Shown here one piece after another: positions 53,701 to 64,000 of a stretch of 64,000 nucleotides of DNA (position 1 is its first letter; each line of letters begins with the position of its first letter). The DNA comes from Isochrysis galbana. Taxonomy: Eukaryota > Haptophyta > Isochrysidales > Isochrysidaceae. Under the pieces are notes generated by a model that was given only the letters and a program-made list of their open reading frames with translations, ran no database searches and was not told the origin of the DNA. The position numbers and the translations under genes are program-made. The stretch is from NCBI GenBank assembly GCA_018136815.1, contig CM030936.1, positions 5,369,774 to 5,433,773 on the forward strand, given 5' to 3'.

Positions 53701-54433
53701 CACGTTCTTGACGGACGTGAGACTTTTGAGGATCGCGCTGATTTCATCATACGTCTGTGTTGTGCAAGAGGTGTGGTAGGCAAGCTTAGTCTTAGTCTGG
53801 CTCGCAATGTGCGGTTGCGCCAAAGACGTTGCTCATGTGGTCTGGAGTGAGATTGTGGCTCCTGTGCGCGCCTACGGCGCACGTGCGCACCTGTCTCGGC
53901 ATGTCGTTCGAGTGGTTGTGAGTGGGCTGAGCTTTGGTCGTCGCTAGGGCCCGGCCAAAATATGTAATTATTTAGGAACATATTTGGGCCAGTTTTTGTG
54001 AGCGAGCTATTTTTACATATTTCTGCATATTTGGGACCCCCCCCGCGCTCCTCCCCCTTACTCGAGGACACCAGGCCCCCGCGCGGCGGCGACCAACACA
54101 AGCACAACATGCCAGGAGGTGAGTCAGAGCGTGCCTCAGCCTCAGCCGCTCTCCTTGCGCGCGCGCGCGCGTGAGTGACCGTGGTGGGCATCAAATCACA
54201 CCGCCAAGTTCTCTACGTGGGCCCTTCCTTGCTGCAAGGATTGCCTTGAGCCTTTCTCCCAATTCTGCTTCACGTGAGCGTGTGTTTTCCTTGCTTGGCT
54301 TGCATGCCTGTTCCCCTCTGTTCGGGCCACTTCCCTTGCAAACCAAATGCGGCGTCTGTCATGCTGCGATACAATCGCAACATCGCAACAAGTGTAAGGG
54401 GCAGGAAGCCTGCGCCTGAGTAACTTGATTGAA

Positions 54434-54597
<164 letters not shown>

Positions 54598-54689
54598 GTG
54601 TATAGCTTCGTGTTGCGTGTAGCATAGCGTTATTTTTAGAACGTGATACGTGGCATAGCGTCGTATAACGTGATATTTACAACATATTT

Positions 54690-55135
54690 GGGTCTCTCTT
54701 TCTCTGCTTGCTCGATCTCGCCTCCGGCTTCTGGTGCCTACCCATCAAGGAGGAGGACAAGCCCATCACGGCGTTCTGCACCCACCGCCAGAAGTACGAG
54801 TTCAATTACCTCCCGTTCGGCGTCCAATCCGGCCCTTCCTACATGTGTCGTCTCATGGACGCGGTGCTCCAAGGCCTCGCATGGGAAATTTGCATGCCGT
54901 ACCTGGACGACATCGGAATTTGGTCGACAGGTACAGGCAGCACGCTCGAGGAACGCATCGACGCCTCATTCGAGCAAATGCTTCACCGTATCGATCTCGT
55001 TCTCGAGCGTCTCCGATGGGCTGGTCTCTCATGCAAGGCCTCCAAGTGCATCTTGTTCGCTATCAAGGGCGAGTACCTTGGGCACGTCGTTTCTCGTCGT
55101 GGTCTCGAGATGGACCCCAAGAAAGTCGAGGCGGT
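54690..55135 (+). pseudogene. Ty3-like RT fragment, second copy
   Basis: Nearly identical to 42845-43272 (LDLASGFWCLPIKEEDKPI, YLDDIGIWSTGTGSTLEERI, GHVVSRRGLEMDPKKVEA). It begins abruptly in mid-RT and ends at KKVEAV, where unrelated TCTCGATTC-rich sequence follows. Both ends are truncated, so this is a dead fragment. Confidence 0.9.
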
Positions 55136-55299
55136 ATCGTTCTTCGTTTCTCGCTCTCGATTCTCGATTCTCGTCGTTCCGCGTTCTCATCGGTCCTCGA
55201 GTGTTCGTAACTTGTAACTTCTCGGTGCGTCGCTCATCACGTCTTCCGTCTTGGTTCGGCGTTTGGCGCGCGGCTCTCCATCCATTCGGATTTATTGCC

Positions 55300-55363
55300 T
55301 GCCGCCGGCATGCCTCCTTCCTCATTGCCCTCAGGCCCTATCGGCCTTCCCAATTCGTCAGGG
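55300..55363 (+). repeat. CCTGCCGCCGGC...AATTCGTCA block, copy 2
   Basis: Shares its right edge (AATTCGTCA) exactly with 43640 and 56130. See the finding on common boundaries. Confidence 0.6.
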
Positions 55364-55631
55364 GGAGGGCATATGACGGGCATGCGAAATGGACGGGAGA
55401 GTGGCACGGAACGCGAACCGGAGGGACGGAGGACGTAGAAAAGGGTGCGGCGGGCAGATACCGCTTGACTGGGACTCGTAGGGACTCGTAGACTCAAAAG
55501 AATGACTCGGAAGACTCGGGGCTTGGGGGTACTCAGGGGGCTGCAGGTCACCAACAGGCGATACAGTGGCCAGGAAACACAAATCAACACTCTGCACTCA
55601 AGCATTAACAGTAACAAGCCGGAAACATACG

Positions 55632-56000
55632 TTAAACGAACCCCCTCTGGTGAGCAGAATCAGGAGTGCCCACCAGAAAAAGAGGAGAGAGAGAGAGAGG
55701 CCCGGCATATCGAGAAATTTGCCAGAAGCGGGCTCGGGCTCGGGACCAGTTGCTCGAGTCCCATGCTGTGAGGCCGGAATCAGCCGGAAGTCCGAGGCCA
55801 TTGGCAGGTGGATCGCATTGGCGTCGCGAGGACACGTTCTTACTGATTGGACGCTCGAGAAGAGCGTCCGGTAACGGCGACGAGGCCGAGTAACTTGGAG
55901 GTGGAGGTGGGGCCCCGCGAGCGTCCGTCTTGCGCGCCGGAGTGGTAGAGGTTTGCGACTTGAGCGCTTCCGCCACCGCCGATTGGACGGCGGCAACCAC
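55632..56000 (-). pseudogene. Ty3-like gag fragment
   Basis: On the minus strand: VAAVQSAVAEALKSQTSTTP, a Pro-rich linker, then the stretch LPADSGLTAWDSSNWSRARA and RFWQISRYAG, also found at 63480-63570 in the chromodomain element. It runs head-to-head into the AATTCGTCA block on the plus strand at about 55985. Confidence 0.5.
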
Positions 56001-56130
56001 CCGCCTTCCTCTGCTGACGGGCTTCAGCCCGCCAGCAACGTCTCCGAACTCGTCTCCTCAGCCGCGCCTGCCGCCGGCATGCCTCCCTCCTCATTGCCCT
56101 CAGGCCCTATGGGCCATCACAATTCGTCAT
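55985..56130 (+). repeat. CGCCTTCCTCTGCTGA...AATTCGTCA block, copy 3
   Basis: In one frame it reads PPSSADGLQPASNVSELVSS then AAPAAGMPPSSLPSGPMGHH, gag-like and related to the PPSSAEEVVQP starts at 1717 and 20325. Copies are at 43497-43640 and, partly, 55300-55363. From 56135 to 57135 I see no supported gene. Confidence 0.6.
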
Positions 56131-56497
56131 GCTCCTGCTCCCTTGCTCTAGGCACCAAATGAAGGTCGGGCGCCCGATAGCCGATAGCGCGGACGGATCT
56201 CGGATCTCGGGGGAATCGCGTGCCATGAAACAACGAAACAACGCCCCCCAAACAACCTTTTCGGCCCCGCGGCCGCGGCGCGACGGCCAGTTCTGTACTG
56301 TTAGAGCCCCATCGCGTGTGCAGAGGGGGGCGAGGGCGAGGGGCGAGGGGCTAGGGGCGAGGGGGGCGGTAAAACCCACCATATTCCTCGGCAACATTTC
56401 TTGGAGGCAGGTAAGCCCCAGGAGCCGGGAGGTTTTTCTTGGCCTTTGGAGAATCGTCAAAAAATGCAGCCCCCCATGTTAGTAGTTATAAATCACA

Positions 56498-56515
56498 GTT
56501 TGACCGCCCTATAGT
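56498..56515 (+). repeat. 18-bp inverted repeat, left arm
   Basis: GTTTGACCGCCCTATAGT. Its perfect complement is at 58860-58877, enclosing the LHC gene. Shorter relatives (TTTGACCGCCCTA) occur at 34599-34611 and, inverted, 20209-20221. Confidence 0.85.
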
Positions 56516-57138
56516 TGAGCAGCCGCCCGCCGAACTTGCACTTGCACCTTGCACCATGGGATCCTCTTCATTCAGTCTTCAGTGTGCAAGGCCGCCTCGA
56601 TGCATTCCATGGAGAGGTATGCGACGACCGCCTCGTCTCCAATGAATGTGGTCAATCTAATCTTGGATCTTGGAGTTCTCCTCGGAGTAGTCGCCCGCGA
56701 GCATGAATGAGCTTCGCATTGCACCAACGGCCTAGGTAAAGTATGGCTGGATGAGTCCCTCAGCACTAGGATTACACTGCCACAACAAAAAAATCTAACA
56801 AGTAGCTAAGAGTACGGTGTTGGGTCAGTGCAGGGGGTGACGACGATGCGGGTGGTGCGTGCGCCTTCTCTTTCTCTTTGTTTCGGAAGCGACGGGTGGT
56901 CTCAATATAGCGCTCCACTGCTCCCCATAGACGTCTCACGAGACCGAGTTGATGCGCTGTGGAGACCCCATTGGGGCGTTGCAAAAAAACCTCTCTAGTT
57001 TTCGGCTCTTTTCCCGTATACAGCGGTGCCCCCTCGCCCCGACCCCCCGCCTCCTTCATCCCACCTCCTCGCCTCGCTGCATCTCCGCCCCCTTCCCCCC
57101 CCCCCCCCCCGCCCCCTAGGTCAGCGTTTTCGGCCCGT

Positions 57139-58307
57139 ATGCTGCTCACCCTGTCGCACGCAGCTGCCATCGCGCTCTCTACCACGCCGACGCTGCCTAA
57201 GGAGCCCACCACTGCCGTCAACTCCGCCGTCGCGCCCGCCACTCCCACCCCCACGCTAACCACACCGCCCAGCTGCGGCAAGCAGCCGCTTCGTTCGCCA
57301 CGTGATGACAACTCGCGCAAGCAGCAGTGGATCCCTGGCGGCGGCCGGGCTCCTTCCTACCTCGATGGATCTCTCGCTGGGGATCGGGGCTTCGACCCCA
57401 AGTGCCTCGTCGCCCTCGCCCGCACGCGCACCAGCGTTGACTCTGGGCCATGGGCCAAGATGGAACGCGAGGCCCGCATGGTAATGTGCAACGAGTGGGA
57501 GGCAAAGAAGAAGGTTTACTGGATGCGCGAGGCCGAGATGAAGCATGCTCGCCTCGCCATGGTCGCTGCTGCAGGCTGGCCGATTTCGGAGCTCCTCGAC
57601 AAACCCATCTCTGGAGTCCTTGGCCTCGCCTCGCCCCTCGATGCGACTGGTGGCCGTGCGCCCTCATTGCTAAATGGACACCTCTTCGACAATGGCACCG
57701 TCACCGCCTTCCTAGTTATTGTCGCCGCCGCCACGGTGCGCTACGAATTTCTCCGCCATGCTATTCATGAGCTCTTTATAGAGCCGCTGCTCCTGCCGTC
57801 CGCGGCCTGCACAGCCGTTTGAGGGATGGGATTCTCTTAGCTTTGGTTACCTGCCACATGTTAGGCTGCACTGGAGTTGTCGACGCTTGATAACGTCGCG
57901 GGGCTGACTCCGACGGGCTATGTTCCGGGAGATCTGGGCTTTGATCCTCTCGGATTCAAGAAGAAGCGTCCGGACATGGACGAGGTATACTGATGCACCA
58001 CCGTGGCGGCAGTGGATCCGCCCTCCCCTCGCTGCTGCTTTATCACTCCACCTCATCACAGCGGAATCAGAGCGGTTAGTTACATCTATTCGTTGGTTTC
58101 CTATGAATGAAGCGGGCAAACCCAGCTCGGGCCCATATGCGTGTTTCCTGAGAGACCCCGGCTATTCCAACTTTTGCTCATCAGGCTGAGATCAAGCACG
58201 GTCGGCTCGCTATGCTCGCCGTGACGGGCTTTGCGGTGCAAGAGGCCATCTACGGCACCCCCGTTGTCGAGCAGACGCCGCAGTTCTTCCACTCGAGCTT
58301 CTTCTAG
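57139..58307 (+). CDS. Light-harvesting chlorophyll a/c-binding-type protein, three exons
   Basis: Binds chlorophyll and carotenoid in the thylakoid for light capture or photoprotection. Exons 57139-57735, 57865-57984 and 58185-58307 join in phase to 279 residues. A signal-like start (MLLTLSHAAAIALSTTPTLP) precedes a Pro/Thr linker. Helix 1 has the chlorophyll-ligand motif MREAEMKHARLAMVAAAGWP after PSYLDGSLAGDRGFDPKCL. Helix 2 is TVTAFLVIVAAATAALE, across the first junction. Exon 2 repeats YVPGDLGFDPLGF, and exon 3 supplies helix 3, AEIKHGRLAMLAVTGFAVQE, and a short C-terminus. Two EXKHxRxAM motifs and red-type spacing fit FCP/LHCR/LHCX families; which one is open. The donor at 57736 is inferred from phase and homology. 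Confidence 0.9.
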
Positions 58308-58859
58308 GTCGGCCGCAATCAACTCGTGATCATTGTATCGACAATGATGGTAGCGGTGCGTTGCTATGTTGCCCCGCCGTCCCATGACAGATGATGGGCG
58401 CCTCATATCGGTTGAGTGATACCTCTACCCCTGTGGGACGGACACGCGCCGACAGTATGCTATATACCTGCAGACCGAATTCCGGAATACTAAGGCCTCG
58501 ACAAGGCGCCTCTTTTGAACGCGGCTTCTTGGAGAAGCCCCAGCCACAATACGTGGAAAGCGCGGCGGCAAGCTGCCATAGTCCGTCGTGAACAACAAAA
58601 AAACTGCGATGATTTGGACGGCTACCGATAGCTAACAAGCGGTTTATTCTTTATAGGGTGCCCGTCACAGCGGCGTCCGCCGTGCCATCGAACGAGGGAC
58701 GCTCACCCGCCATAGTCCATCGTCGCCCGCTCTTTCGCCACCGACCTCCGCGGTCGCTTCTGGTTATTGTGTGTCTCGCTTTCCTCTTCATGGGTCATGG
58801 GGCGGCAAGACTCCACGCACTTTCCACGCTCGCCCTCATTGTCCGACTCTGGGGTGGAT

Positions 58860-58877
58860 ACTATAGGGCGGTCAAAC
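58860..58877 (-). repeat. 18-bp inverted repeat, right arm
   Basis: Perfect complement of 56498-56515. The surrounding 58310-59065 shows no gene. Confidence 0.85.
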
Positions 58878-59067
58878 AGGGGCTTTTTACTATTAGTAAG
58901 GGTTGGGCTGATTTTTGACCATGGCGCGATGCTCAATAAAATTCTCCGGGGCCAATGAGAGCCCACCTGCCGCCACAAAAAAAAACCTGTATCTGTATAC
59001 TACCTCCGTTCCAAAATTGAGATGTAAGACAGCTTTGGGAAGCAAGTGCGGCGCCTAGAGAAGGGGG

Positions 59068-59870
59068 AAAAAAACCTTTTAATATTCTCGCCACGCGCGC
59101 GGCTATGTAGCTGTTTTTCGTAGCCATGCCCGTTTCCCTTCCTTTCCCTCACTTCCCGCCTTGCGGCAACTCCCCTCGTGCTCTACTTAGGGGCCCAGGT
59201 TGTGGGGGGGGTTGGGTAGGGCGGGGGTGCACCGGCCCCTAGTGGTCTGTCCTCGCCTTCCTCCTGTGCCTCTAGGTGGCCCGTTTCTCACTGCGTCGGT
59301 GTGAGTGGTTGATTGTTGCTGCGTCTGCTTTGCTTACATCGCCCATCCCTTTTTTGGGGTGTTTTCTAGGAGGGAGACGCGCCTCAGCCTTAGGCGAGTT
59401 TTTCGGCTAGGCCGAGTGCCTCTGCTACGAGGCCGAGGTTGTCGTTCATTGTCAGCTTTCCTTTGTCGTTTTCTGTAAAAATGGGGGCGCTGAGCTCTAA
59501 CGGTCTTTTCAGCTTAGGTTTTCTACCCTGGGTCACCTTACGAGTGCGCATTCGGTGATCGCCGTTTGGCGGGGCAATGCCTCTCACCAGGGTAGTGAAC
59601 CTTATTAGCGTGGACTCCAAGACCGGTATGTAGTGGTACGTGTGTGATTCATACTCTATATTCTGTAGAAGTCTCTTATTATGTATCGCCATGCTATTAC
59701 ATAGAGGGTTTTTAGGCTATCTGGCGTGGTTTCTGCCGGGTATGCAAACAGTCTGTCTTTTGTTTTCTGTTTTTTTGGCCTATTTGGTTTTGGGGTGTAG
59801 TTAACGATTGCGTCTAGTGTGTCGAAGATCTTCCTCGGCGCGGGGCACCACGCTAGTGTCAGAGCAAGGC
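59068..59870 (-). mobile_element. LINE 3' end, copy 4, inserted in a Ty3-like LTR
   Basis: Minus strand: ORF2 C-terminus with a frameshift (PDSLKTLYVIAWRYIIRDFY at about 59700-59720, then YESHTYHYIPVLESTLIRF and TQGRKPKLKRPLELSAPIF, stop 59390). The 3' UTR ends GGCGAGAATATTAAAAGG plus a T-run at 59074-59068. The left partner on this strand is the first bases of an LTR (TGTTGTATTCCTGCC), so the element probably landed in, or recombined with, that LTR. No matching duplication was found. Confidence 0.8.
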
Positions 59871-59872
59871 AG

Positions 59873-59895
59873 GAATACAACACCCCCCGACTTAA
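59873..59895 (-). other. Polypurine tract and 3' LTR start of the Ty3-like element
   Basis: Minus strand AAGTCGGGGGG then TGTTGTATTCCTGCC, the same LTR start as 48951. It is the expected 3' end of the element at 60147-63802. Confidence 0.65.
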
Positions 59896-60146
59896 ATCGA
59901 GACGTCTCCCGATGTCGAGCCAAGAGAGTTCATTTAACCATACGAGACGAGAGACTTAGAAGAGGAGGATTAACCCATGGATCCAAAGCGAGCACAAAAT
60001 CGGCAGCTTAGCGCGGCGGCCCCCGATTTCGTACGCCACGTCCTACCACGTTCTCCCTTTTACAGGAGTTTTGCTCGGGCAGTTGCGCTGGGTCAGGCGC
60101 TGACGCGACGCTAATCATCCACTTCCGGTCGACTTAGCACTTAGCG

Positions 60147-60850
60147 CTACGAACGTGAACGAGAACGGGTACGACTTGAAGGCAGATCAGGAGGAATACG
60201 ATTTGACTCTTGAACTCGACGTGGAACTTGATTAGACTGGGGACTTGAACTTGGACTTGAAGAGGAGTCTACAGCGGAGTGAGCTTGGGGTTGAACCGGA
60301 CGGCGGTCGAAAGTGGTGTCGTACGACTCAACTAGATCAGCACAACGCCGAAGCAACTCAATTCGAGACTCCCAAGTAGCTTCAGAACGAGGATAGCCGC
60401 GCCATTTGACGAGATACTTGAATGAAACTCCATCGCCCTTGCGATCGAGTAACTCTTCGACCAAATACTCATCTCCAGCGAGCGGAGACGAATCGGTGAC
60501 GGTAAAGTACGGACGAAGATTGGAAATGTGAACTTCATCCTTGACTTGACGATTTTCGAGATCGCGTAGACGGTATCGAGTGGCCGAGATGGCTTCTTCT
60601 ACTCGGTAAGGACCGGAGTAGAGGTATTGAAGTTTGTTGGCGTGGCCAGGGATTCGACGACAAACTCTGTCTCCTTGTTTGAAGGTAACACCGAGTTTAG
60701 ACTTTTGAGAGGCGGAGCGCATCGATTCACGTTGGGCTTCTTGAGTACTTTCGAGGGCGGAACGCCACGACTCGAGAAGCTTCTTATTGAGCTCGGTGGC
60801 GTAAGTAGGAACATGGAGGAGACGACGCCGCTCGTCTCGCCAACGACGAG
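60147..60850 (-). pseudogene. Ty3 chromovirus integrase C-terminus and chromodomain
   Basis: Minus strand: ELNKKLLESWRSALESTQEA leads into the integrase SH3-like end (FKQGDRVCRRIPGHANKLQY, YSGPYRVEEAISATRYRL, VHISNLRPYF). A chromodomain follows, YLVEELLDRKGDGVSFKYLV and KWRGYPRSEATWESRIELL. Chromodomain-bearing integrases define chromoviruses and target insertion to marked chromatin. The catalytic core of integrase is not present upstream in this frame. The frame overlaps the Ser-rich ORF at 60599-62587, so protease, RT and most of integrase have been lost by deletion. Confidence 0.88.
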
Positions 60851-62587
60851 AACGCGTGGTGCGTGACAGCCAGACGTCAGCCCGTCTTGGACTCGTTGAT
60901 TCATCTTCGTGAGCTCAGCGCAAAGCTCATCGAAGTGCTTGGGTAGCGCGGCGGCAGGCGAGGCTAGGGTGCCATTGCGAGGCCGGCGAAGCTCTTGGGC
61001 TGCCTCCGTGAGGTGCCGAGGTAATACCACCGCAGAGCCGCTCGCTCGTGCACGAAGAGAGGCGAGAGCGTGGAGAGCGGGTGACGGGGTATCATCACGG
61101 GTGCCGACATCGGAGTTGTTTTGAGAGGAATCGAAGGACTGGATCGCGGACGCATTGATCGCTGCCACGCGCATGATGGTGGTGGCAGTGGTATCGAGAG
61201 GCAGGCAGTGCTCGGAGGCGGCGACCGGTGGCCGCAGCGACGTAGGACGAATGGAAGAAGACTCGGATATCGACGACGTAGAGACGGGCTCGGAGGACGG
61301 GATTGACGAAGAAACTCGGAGAAGTGGGGTGTCGGACGGCGGCGACGGACGCCGCGGCCGCGAGACCACCGGTGAGAGACATGAAGGACATGGCTCAGGG
61401 ACTCGGTTGGGCTGGCTCAATGGGCGTAGAAGCTCGGTTTGGGAGGCCGCCGTTCCTCGACGTGCAGAGGAGTTGTGGTCACTCTCCATGGTCACGTCGG
61501 AAGAGGAGACGTCGTTGCATTCTGTCGTCGGCGGGGTCGGCGCCGGCGAAAGAAGGGACGTGGCTGTCGTAGAAGCCGGCTGCGGGGAAGGCTGGGGCCA
61601 GGGTGGTGGCTCTGCGGCAGCGGCTGGCGTGGGTAGTGGCCGAAGAGGTTCTGCAATGCGAAGCATTCTTCGGAGGACTTGGCTCGGGCTAGCGGGTGGA
61701 TGGACCGCTGAAATTACGGTGGATTCAGACTCGAATTCGGAAGACTCGGCGACTTGAGAGGGGCTAGGAGACGGCTGTTCAAGCTCCTCCAGGGCTCTCG
61801 GTTGATGGGGTGGCGTGGGAACGCCGGTGGTCGACCGCGGACTCCGCGGTGACGTTAATTTGTACTCGGACTCGGACTCGTCGTTTCTGGCGTGCTGGAC
61901 GCCAATAACAGGGCTAACTTTCGAAATGGGAACGGACGGGGCCGGCTCAAAGGTGAAGCCCCCTGGCGTCGCAACCGTCGGTGAGGACGAAGCTGAAGCT
62001 TGTGATGACAATAGGGGCACGGTGGCCAGCACCGGTTGGCTCGGTGCGGCCGAAATCTCGGACTCGGTGACGGGCTTGATTACGCGGGCTCGGGATGCAC
62101 TGTCTTGTGCGATTGGACTCGGACTCGGAACGGAAACGGAAGGGATCGGCTCGGCGGCGTGCAGCCTGCTGGAGTGGCAGGCCGGCTGCGGCGAGACTCG
62201 GAACGGTGGCTCGGACAAGGACACAGTGGCTGTCGTCGAGGGCTTCGGCGTCAGCTTGTGTTTGGACTCGATACGCGGTGGCTCGTGAAACGGGGCTCGG
62301 TTGTGGTTGGAATTCTGGAAGTGACCGGAGATTCCAAATGACTCAGACTCGGGGCGCGGAGGACCGAAGGTGAACACTCCCGCGGAAGGAGTGGTCGTCG
62401 GAGGCTCAGTGAGTGGCTGGAGCTCCGTTAATCCTGCGGTCGACCGCGTGGTAGGACTCGGTGACGTTGTAAACTCGGACTCGGACTCGGACTCGGACTC
62501 GGATGGCTCAGAACGGGGTTTGCTCAAAACAGGCTTGGACTCGGACTCGAAAGAAAGTGGGGAAGAACCGGAGAACTGCGCCTCCAT
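60599..62587 (-). CDS. Ser/Pro-rich gag-like ORF of the Ty3-like element
   Basis: A 662-codon minus-strand frame, MEAQFSGSSPLSFESESKPV at the start. It has an SESESESES tract encoded by GACTCG-type repeats and many TPP/SEP blocks. A more ordered helical end follows (LHALASLRARASGSAVVLPR, LPKHFDELCAELTKMNQRVQ). It ends after running out of frame over the integrase region. No enzyme motif. Position between the 5' gag remnant and integrase suggests a structural polyprotein or an internally rearranged one. The repeat-driven composition means much of its length could be compositional. Confidence 0.45.
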   Translation of the reverse strand: MEAQFSGSSPLSFESESKPVLSKPRSEPSESESESESEFTTSPSPTTRSTAGLTELQPLTEPPTTTPSAGVFTFGPPRPESESFGISGHFQNSNHNRAPFHEPPRIESKHKLTPKPSTTATVSLSEPPFRVSPQPACHSSRLHAAEPIPSVSVPSPSPIAQDSASRARVIKPVTESEISAAPSQPVLATVPLLSSQASASSSPTVATPGGFTFEPAPSVPISKVSPVIGVQHARNDESESEYKLTSPRSPRSTTGVPTPPHQPRALEELEQPSPSPSQVAESSEFESESTVISAVHPPASPSQVLRRMLRIAEPLRPLPTPAAAAEPPPWPQPSPQPASTTATSLLSPAPTPPTTECNDVSSSDVTMESDHNSSARRGTAASQTELLRPLSQPNRVPEPCPSCLSPVVSRPRRPSPPSDTPLLRVSSSIPSSEPVSTSSISESSSIRPTSLRPPVAASEHCLPLDTTATTIMRVAAINASAIQSFDSSQNNSDVGTRDDTPSPALHALASLRARASGSAVVLPRHLTEAAQELRRPRNGTLASPAAALPKHFDELCAELTKMNQRVQDGLTSGCHAPRVLVVGETSGVVSSMFLLTPPSSIRSFSSRGVPPSKVLKKPNVNRCAPPLKSLNSVLPSNKETEFVVESLATPTNFNTSTPVLTE

Positions 62588-62599
62588 CGTCGTAGTAAT

Positions 62600-63150
62600 G
62601 GAGACTGGTGATACCGGTGATGACTGGACTGGGCTCAGACTCGTAGATGGGCTCGCGGTGGCGTAAGACGAAGAGGGTAATTCTGAACGTGACTTGGACT
62701 CGGACTCGTACTCGGGAGACGTTTTGTGGCTCGGACATGCGAAATTTGATTTGAAGGATTGAAGGTTGGATTGGGCCTGCGGCGGCTGGATTTTCGCAGA
62801 CCGTGAGGTCTTGGACTGGGGATGCTTGAGGAGTGGCGGGGGGTAGCGGTTGAGCGGCTTGAGTTGATAGAGAGGCGGTGACGGTTGACTTGGTTTTGAG
62901 GACTCGTGCGTGATATCGAGAATCAGGATGGAATCATCGGCATTGGGAGAAATAGGGGCAATCGGCGAGGGGGCAGGAGAAAGAGGGGGATGGAGGTGGC
63001 AGGGCTTGTCTGGAACTTGGGGAATCTTGGGGTACCGGTTGGAGGCCGTAGAAGTACTCGGCCGTAGCGTAACACGATCTTTTGGTGGGTGGCGTTCAGG
63101 CCCACTACCCTGGACTGGTAGCGGGGTAACAGCGCGGACGTGGGCCCCGC
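62600..63150. other. Interior of Ty3-like element, no intact frame
   Basis: GACTCG-repeat sequence and fragmentary frames between the two gag-like ORFs. Confidence 0.4.
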
Positions 63151-63157
63151 CGGCGAC

Positions 63158-63802
63158 CTACTGGGCCGGACGGAGAACAACCATCGTGCGGAGGCGGCGG
63201 TGGACTTCTGGGTCGTTACCACACTCGCCACTGCCGCCTTCGCAGAGAAAACGAATGTATGGTTGGCAAACGACGGGGTTATGAGCTCCGTCGCCCGTGC
63301 CATACTTCCACAAGTCTGCCTCGGGCGTACCAGATGGGGCCCGGGGACGAAAGGCGCAGTACGCGCAGCCGTTGGCGTCGGTCCACTCCTTGACGTCGCG
63401 GTCTAGGTCGTCGAGACGCGGCGCCGTCATGGTGGCATCGGAGGGACGGCAGCGCGTGAGCGCAGCGCGAAGGGCCGGGTGACCAGCGTAACGAGAAATT
63501 TGCCAGAAGCGGGCTCGAGCTCGAGACCAGCTACCTGGATCCCATTCCGAGAGGCCCGAATCGGCCGGAAGCCACCGCGAACGACTAGGTAGAAAGTAAG
63601 GCGGGAATCTACGTGCGTAAACCGAAAGGGGCGAGAGGATAGGCTTCGCGCGGGGGAAAAGCCCACAGCGACGAACACCTACGACGAGAGCGAGAGCGAG
63701 CGCGGGGGAACGACAGCAAGGAGGGACCAAAGATAGAGCAAGGCCCAAGGTGCAAAGGAGCGAAACAGGAGCGAGACAGGCCACAAAGGGGCGCGACGGC
63801 AA
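63158..63802 (-). pseudogene. 5' gag-like ORF of the Ty3-like element
   Basis: Minus strand: a leader-like hydrophobic part, then RWLPADSGLSEWDPGSWSRA, RARFWQISRYAGHPALRAAL, TAPRLDDLDRDVKEWTDANG and a Cys-containing part (CAYCAFRPRAPSG, FLCEGGSGECGNDPEVHRRL), stopping at 63158. The LPADSG...ISRYAG block matches 55700-55790. The ATTCGGGCCTCTCGGAATGG core matches the LTR-like block at 48390-48420, so part of this frame lies across an LTR edge. Confidence 0.45.
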
Positions 63803-63920
63803 GGAGCGAGGGGCGAGTTACGAGTGACGAGTTCTACAAGTTACGAGTAAAACTCCGTGGCCACAAGACCGACTGAGAACGAAGACGCCGAAGGTCGGAA
63901 GTCGATCGCGGATGCGACAC

Positions 63921-64000
63921 TCTTCCCTCTTCTCTCTTCTCTCTTCTCTCTTCTCTCTTCTCTCTTCTCTCTTCTCTCTTCTCTCTTCTCTCTTCTCTCT
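63921..64000 (+). repeat. (TTCTCTC)n microsatellite
   Basis: TCTCTTCTC units run to the window edge, upstream of the minus-strand retroelement. Confidence 0.95.

Noticed and set aside
63158-63802. Signal-peptide protein at the window end
   Set aside because: The hydrophobic start translates retroelement leader sequence shared with other copies.

Overview
This is nuclear DNA from a eukaryotic, photosynthetic microalga with a red-lineage secondary plastid, most likely a haptophyte or a stramenopile such as a pelagophyte. The evidence is: genes with short GT-AG introns (about 80-200 bp, often with GTGCGC or GTGCGT donors) that splice in phase; a red-type light-harvesting protein; a ClpS adaptor whose leader carries an AQAFAP-type bipartite plastid-targeting motif; and a kinesin, a RAB3GAP1 and a UDP-apiose/xylose synthase. 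The DNA is GC-rich, with long one-sided purine or pyrimidine tracts beside many genes. There is a 100-base assembly gap (N) at 17180-17279. The species is not fixed by the sequence.

Host genes, left to right: a five-exon kinesin (3463-7166, +); a two-exon helical protein (10069-11599, -); a UDP-apiose/xylose synthase (14103-15697, -); a tandem-PH protein running into the gap (17280-18874, -); a sulfotransferase (23775-24869, +); RAB3GAP1 (26975-30556, -); plastid ClpS (32655-33284, +); an unknown probably secreted protein (34945-35457, +); a frameshifted aspartyl/asparaginyl beta-hydroxylase in an AT-rich island (36223-36893, +); an ankyrin protein (36974-37510, -); a basic protein with a stand-alone class II tRNA-synthetase anticodon-binding domain (39032-40141, -); an LRR plus coiled-coil protein (44442-46295, -); a six-exon NYN nuclease, SAP and LOTUS protein with a signal peptide (50181-53466, -); and a three-exon LHC (57139-58307, +). 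I spliced these by hand. Where coordinates are given, every exon joins in phase.

Between the genes lies a dense layer of mobile DNA. A non-LTR retrotransposon (LINE) family is present as a 5'-truncated copy with a 16-bp target-site duplication (177-1619), a short internally deleted copy with an 18-bp duplication (46990-47987), and 3' ends at 43640-44325 and 59068-59870. A set of repeats shares the same kind of 5'-terminal hairpin followed by ATGG. LTR elements include a Ty3-like pol, a chromodomain integrase end, a Ty1/copia 3' end, several gag remnants and a probable solo LTR. DNA elements include an 8-bp-duplication (hAT-like) MITE and a TTAA-flanked (piggyBac-like) MITE.

The most unusual locus is 8311-9308. 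The C-terminal RuvC and zinc-ribbon half of a TnpB/Fanzor-type RNA-guided nuclease homologue sits directly behind a BspA-type leucine-rich-repeat fragment. Other points of interest are the NYN-SAP-LOTUS architecture, the orphan anticodon-binding domain, the perfect 18-bp inverted repeat around the LHC gene, and several chimeric mobile-element junctions.
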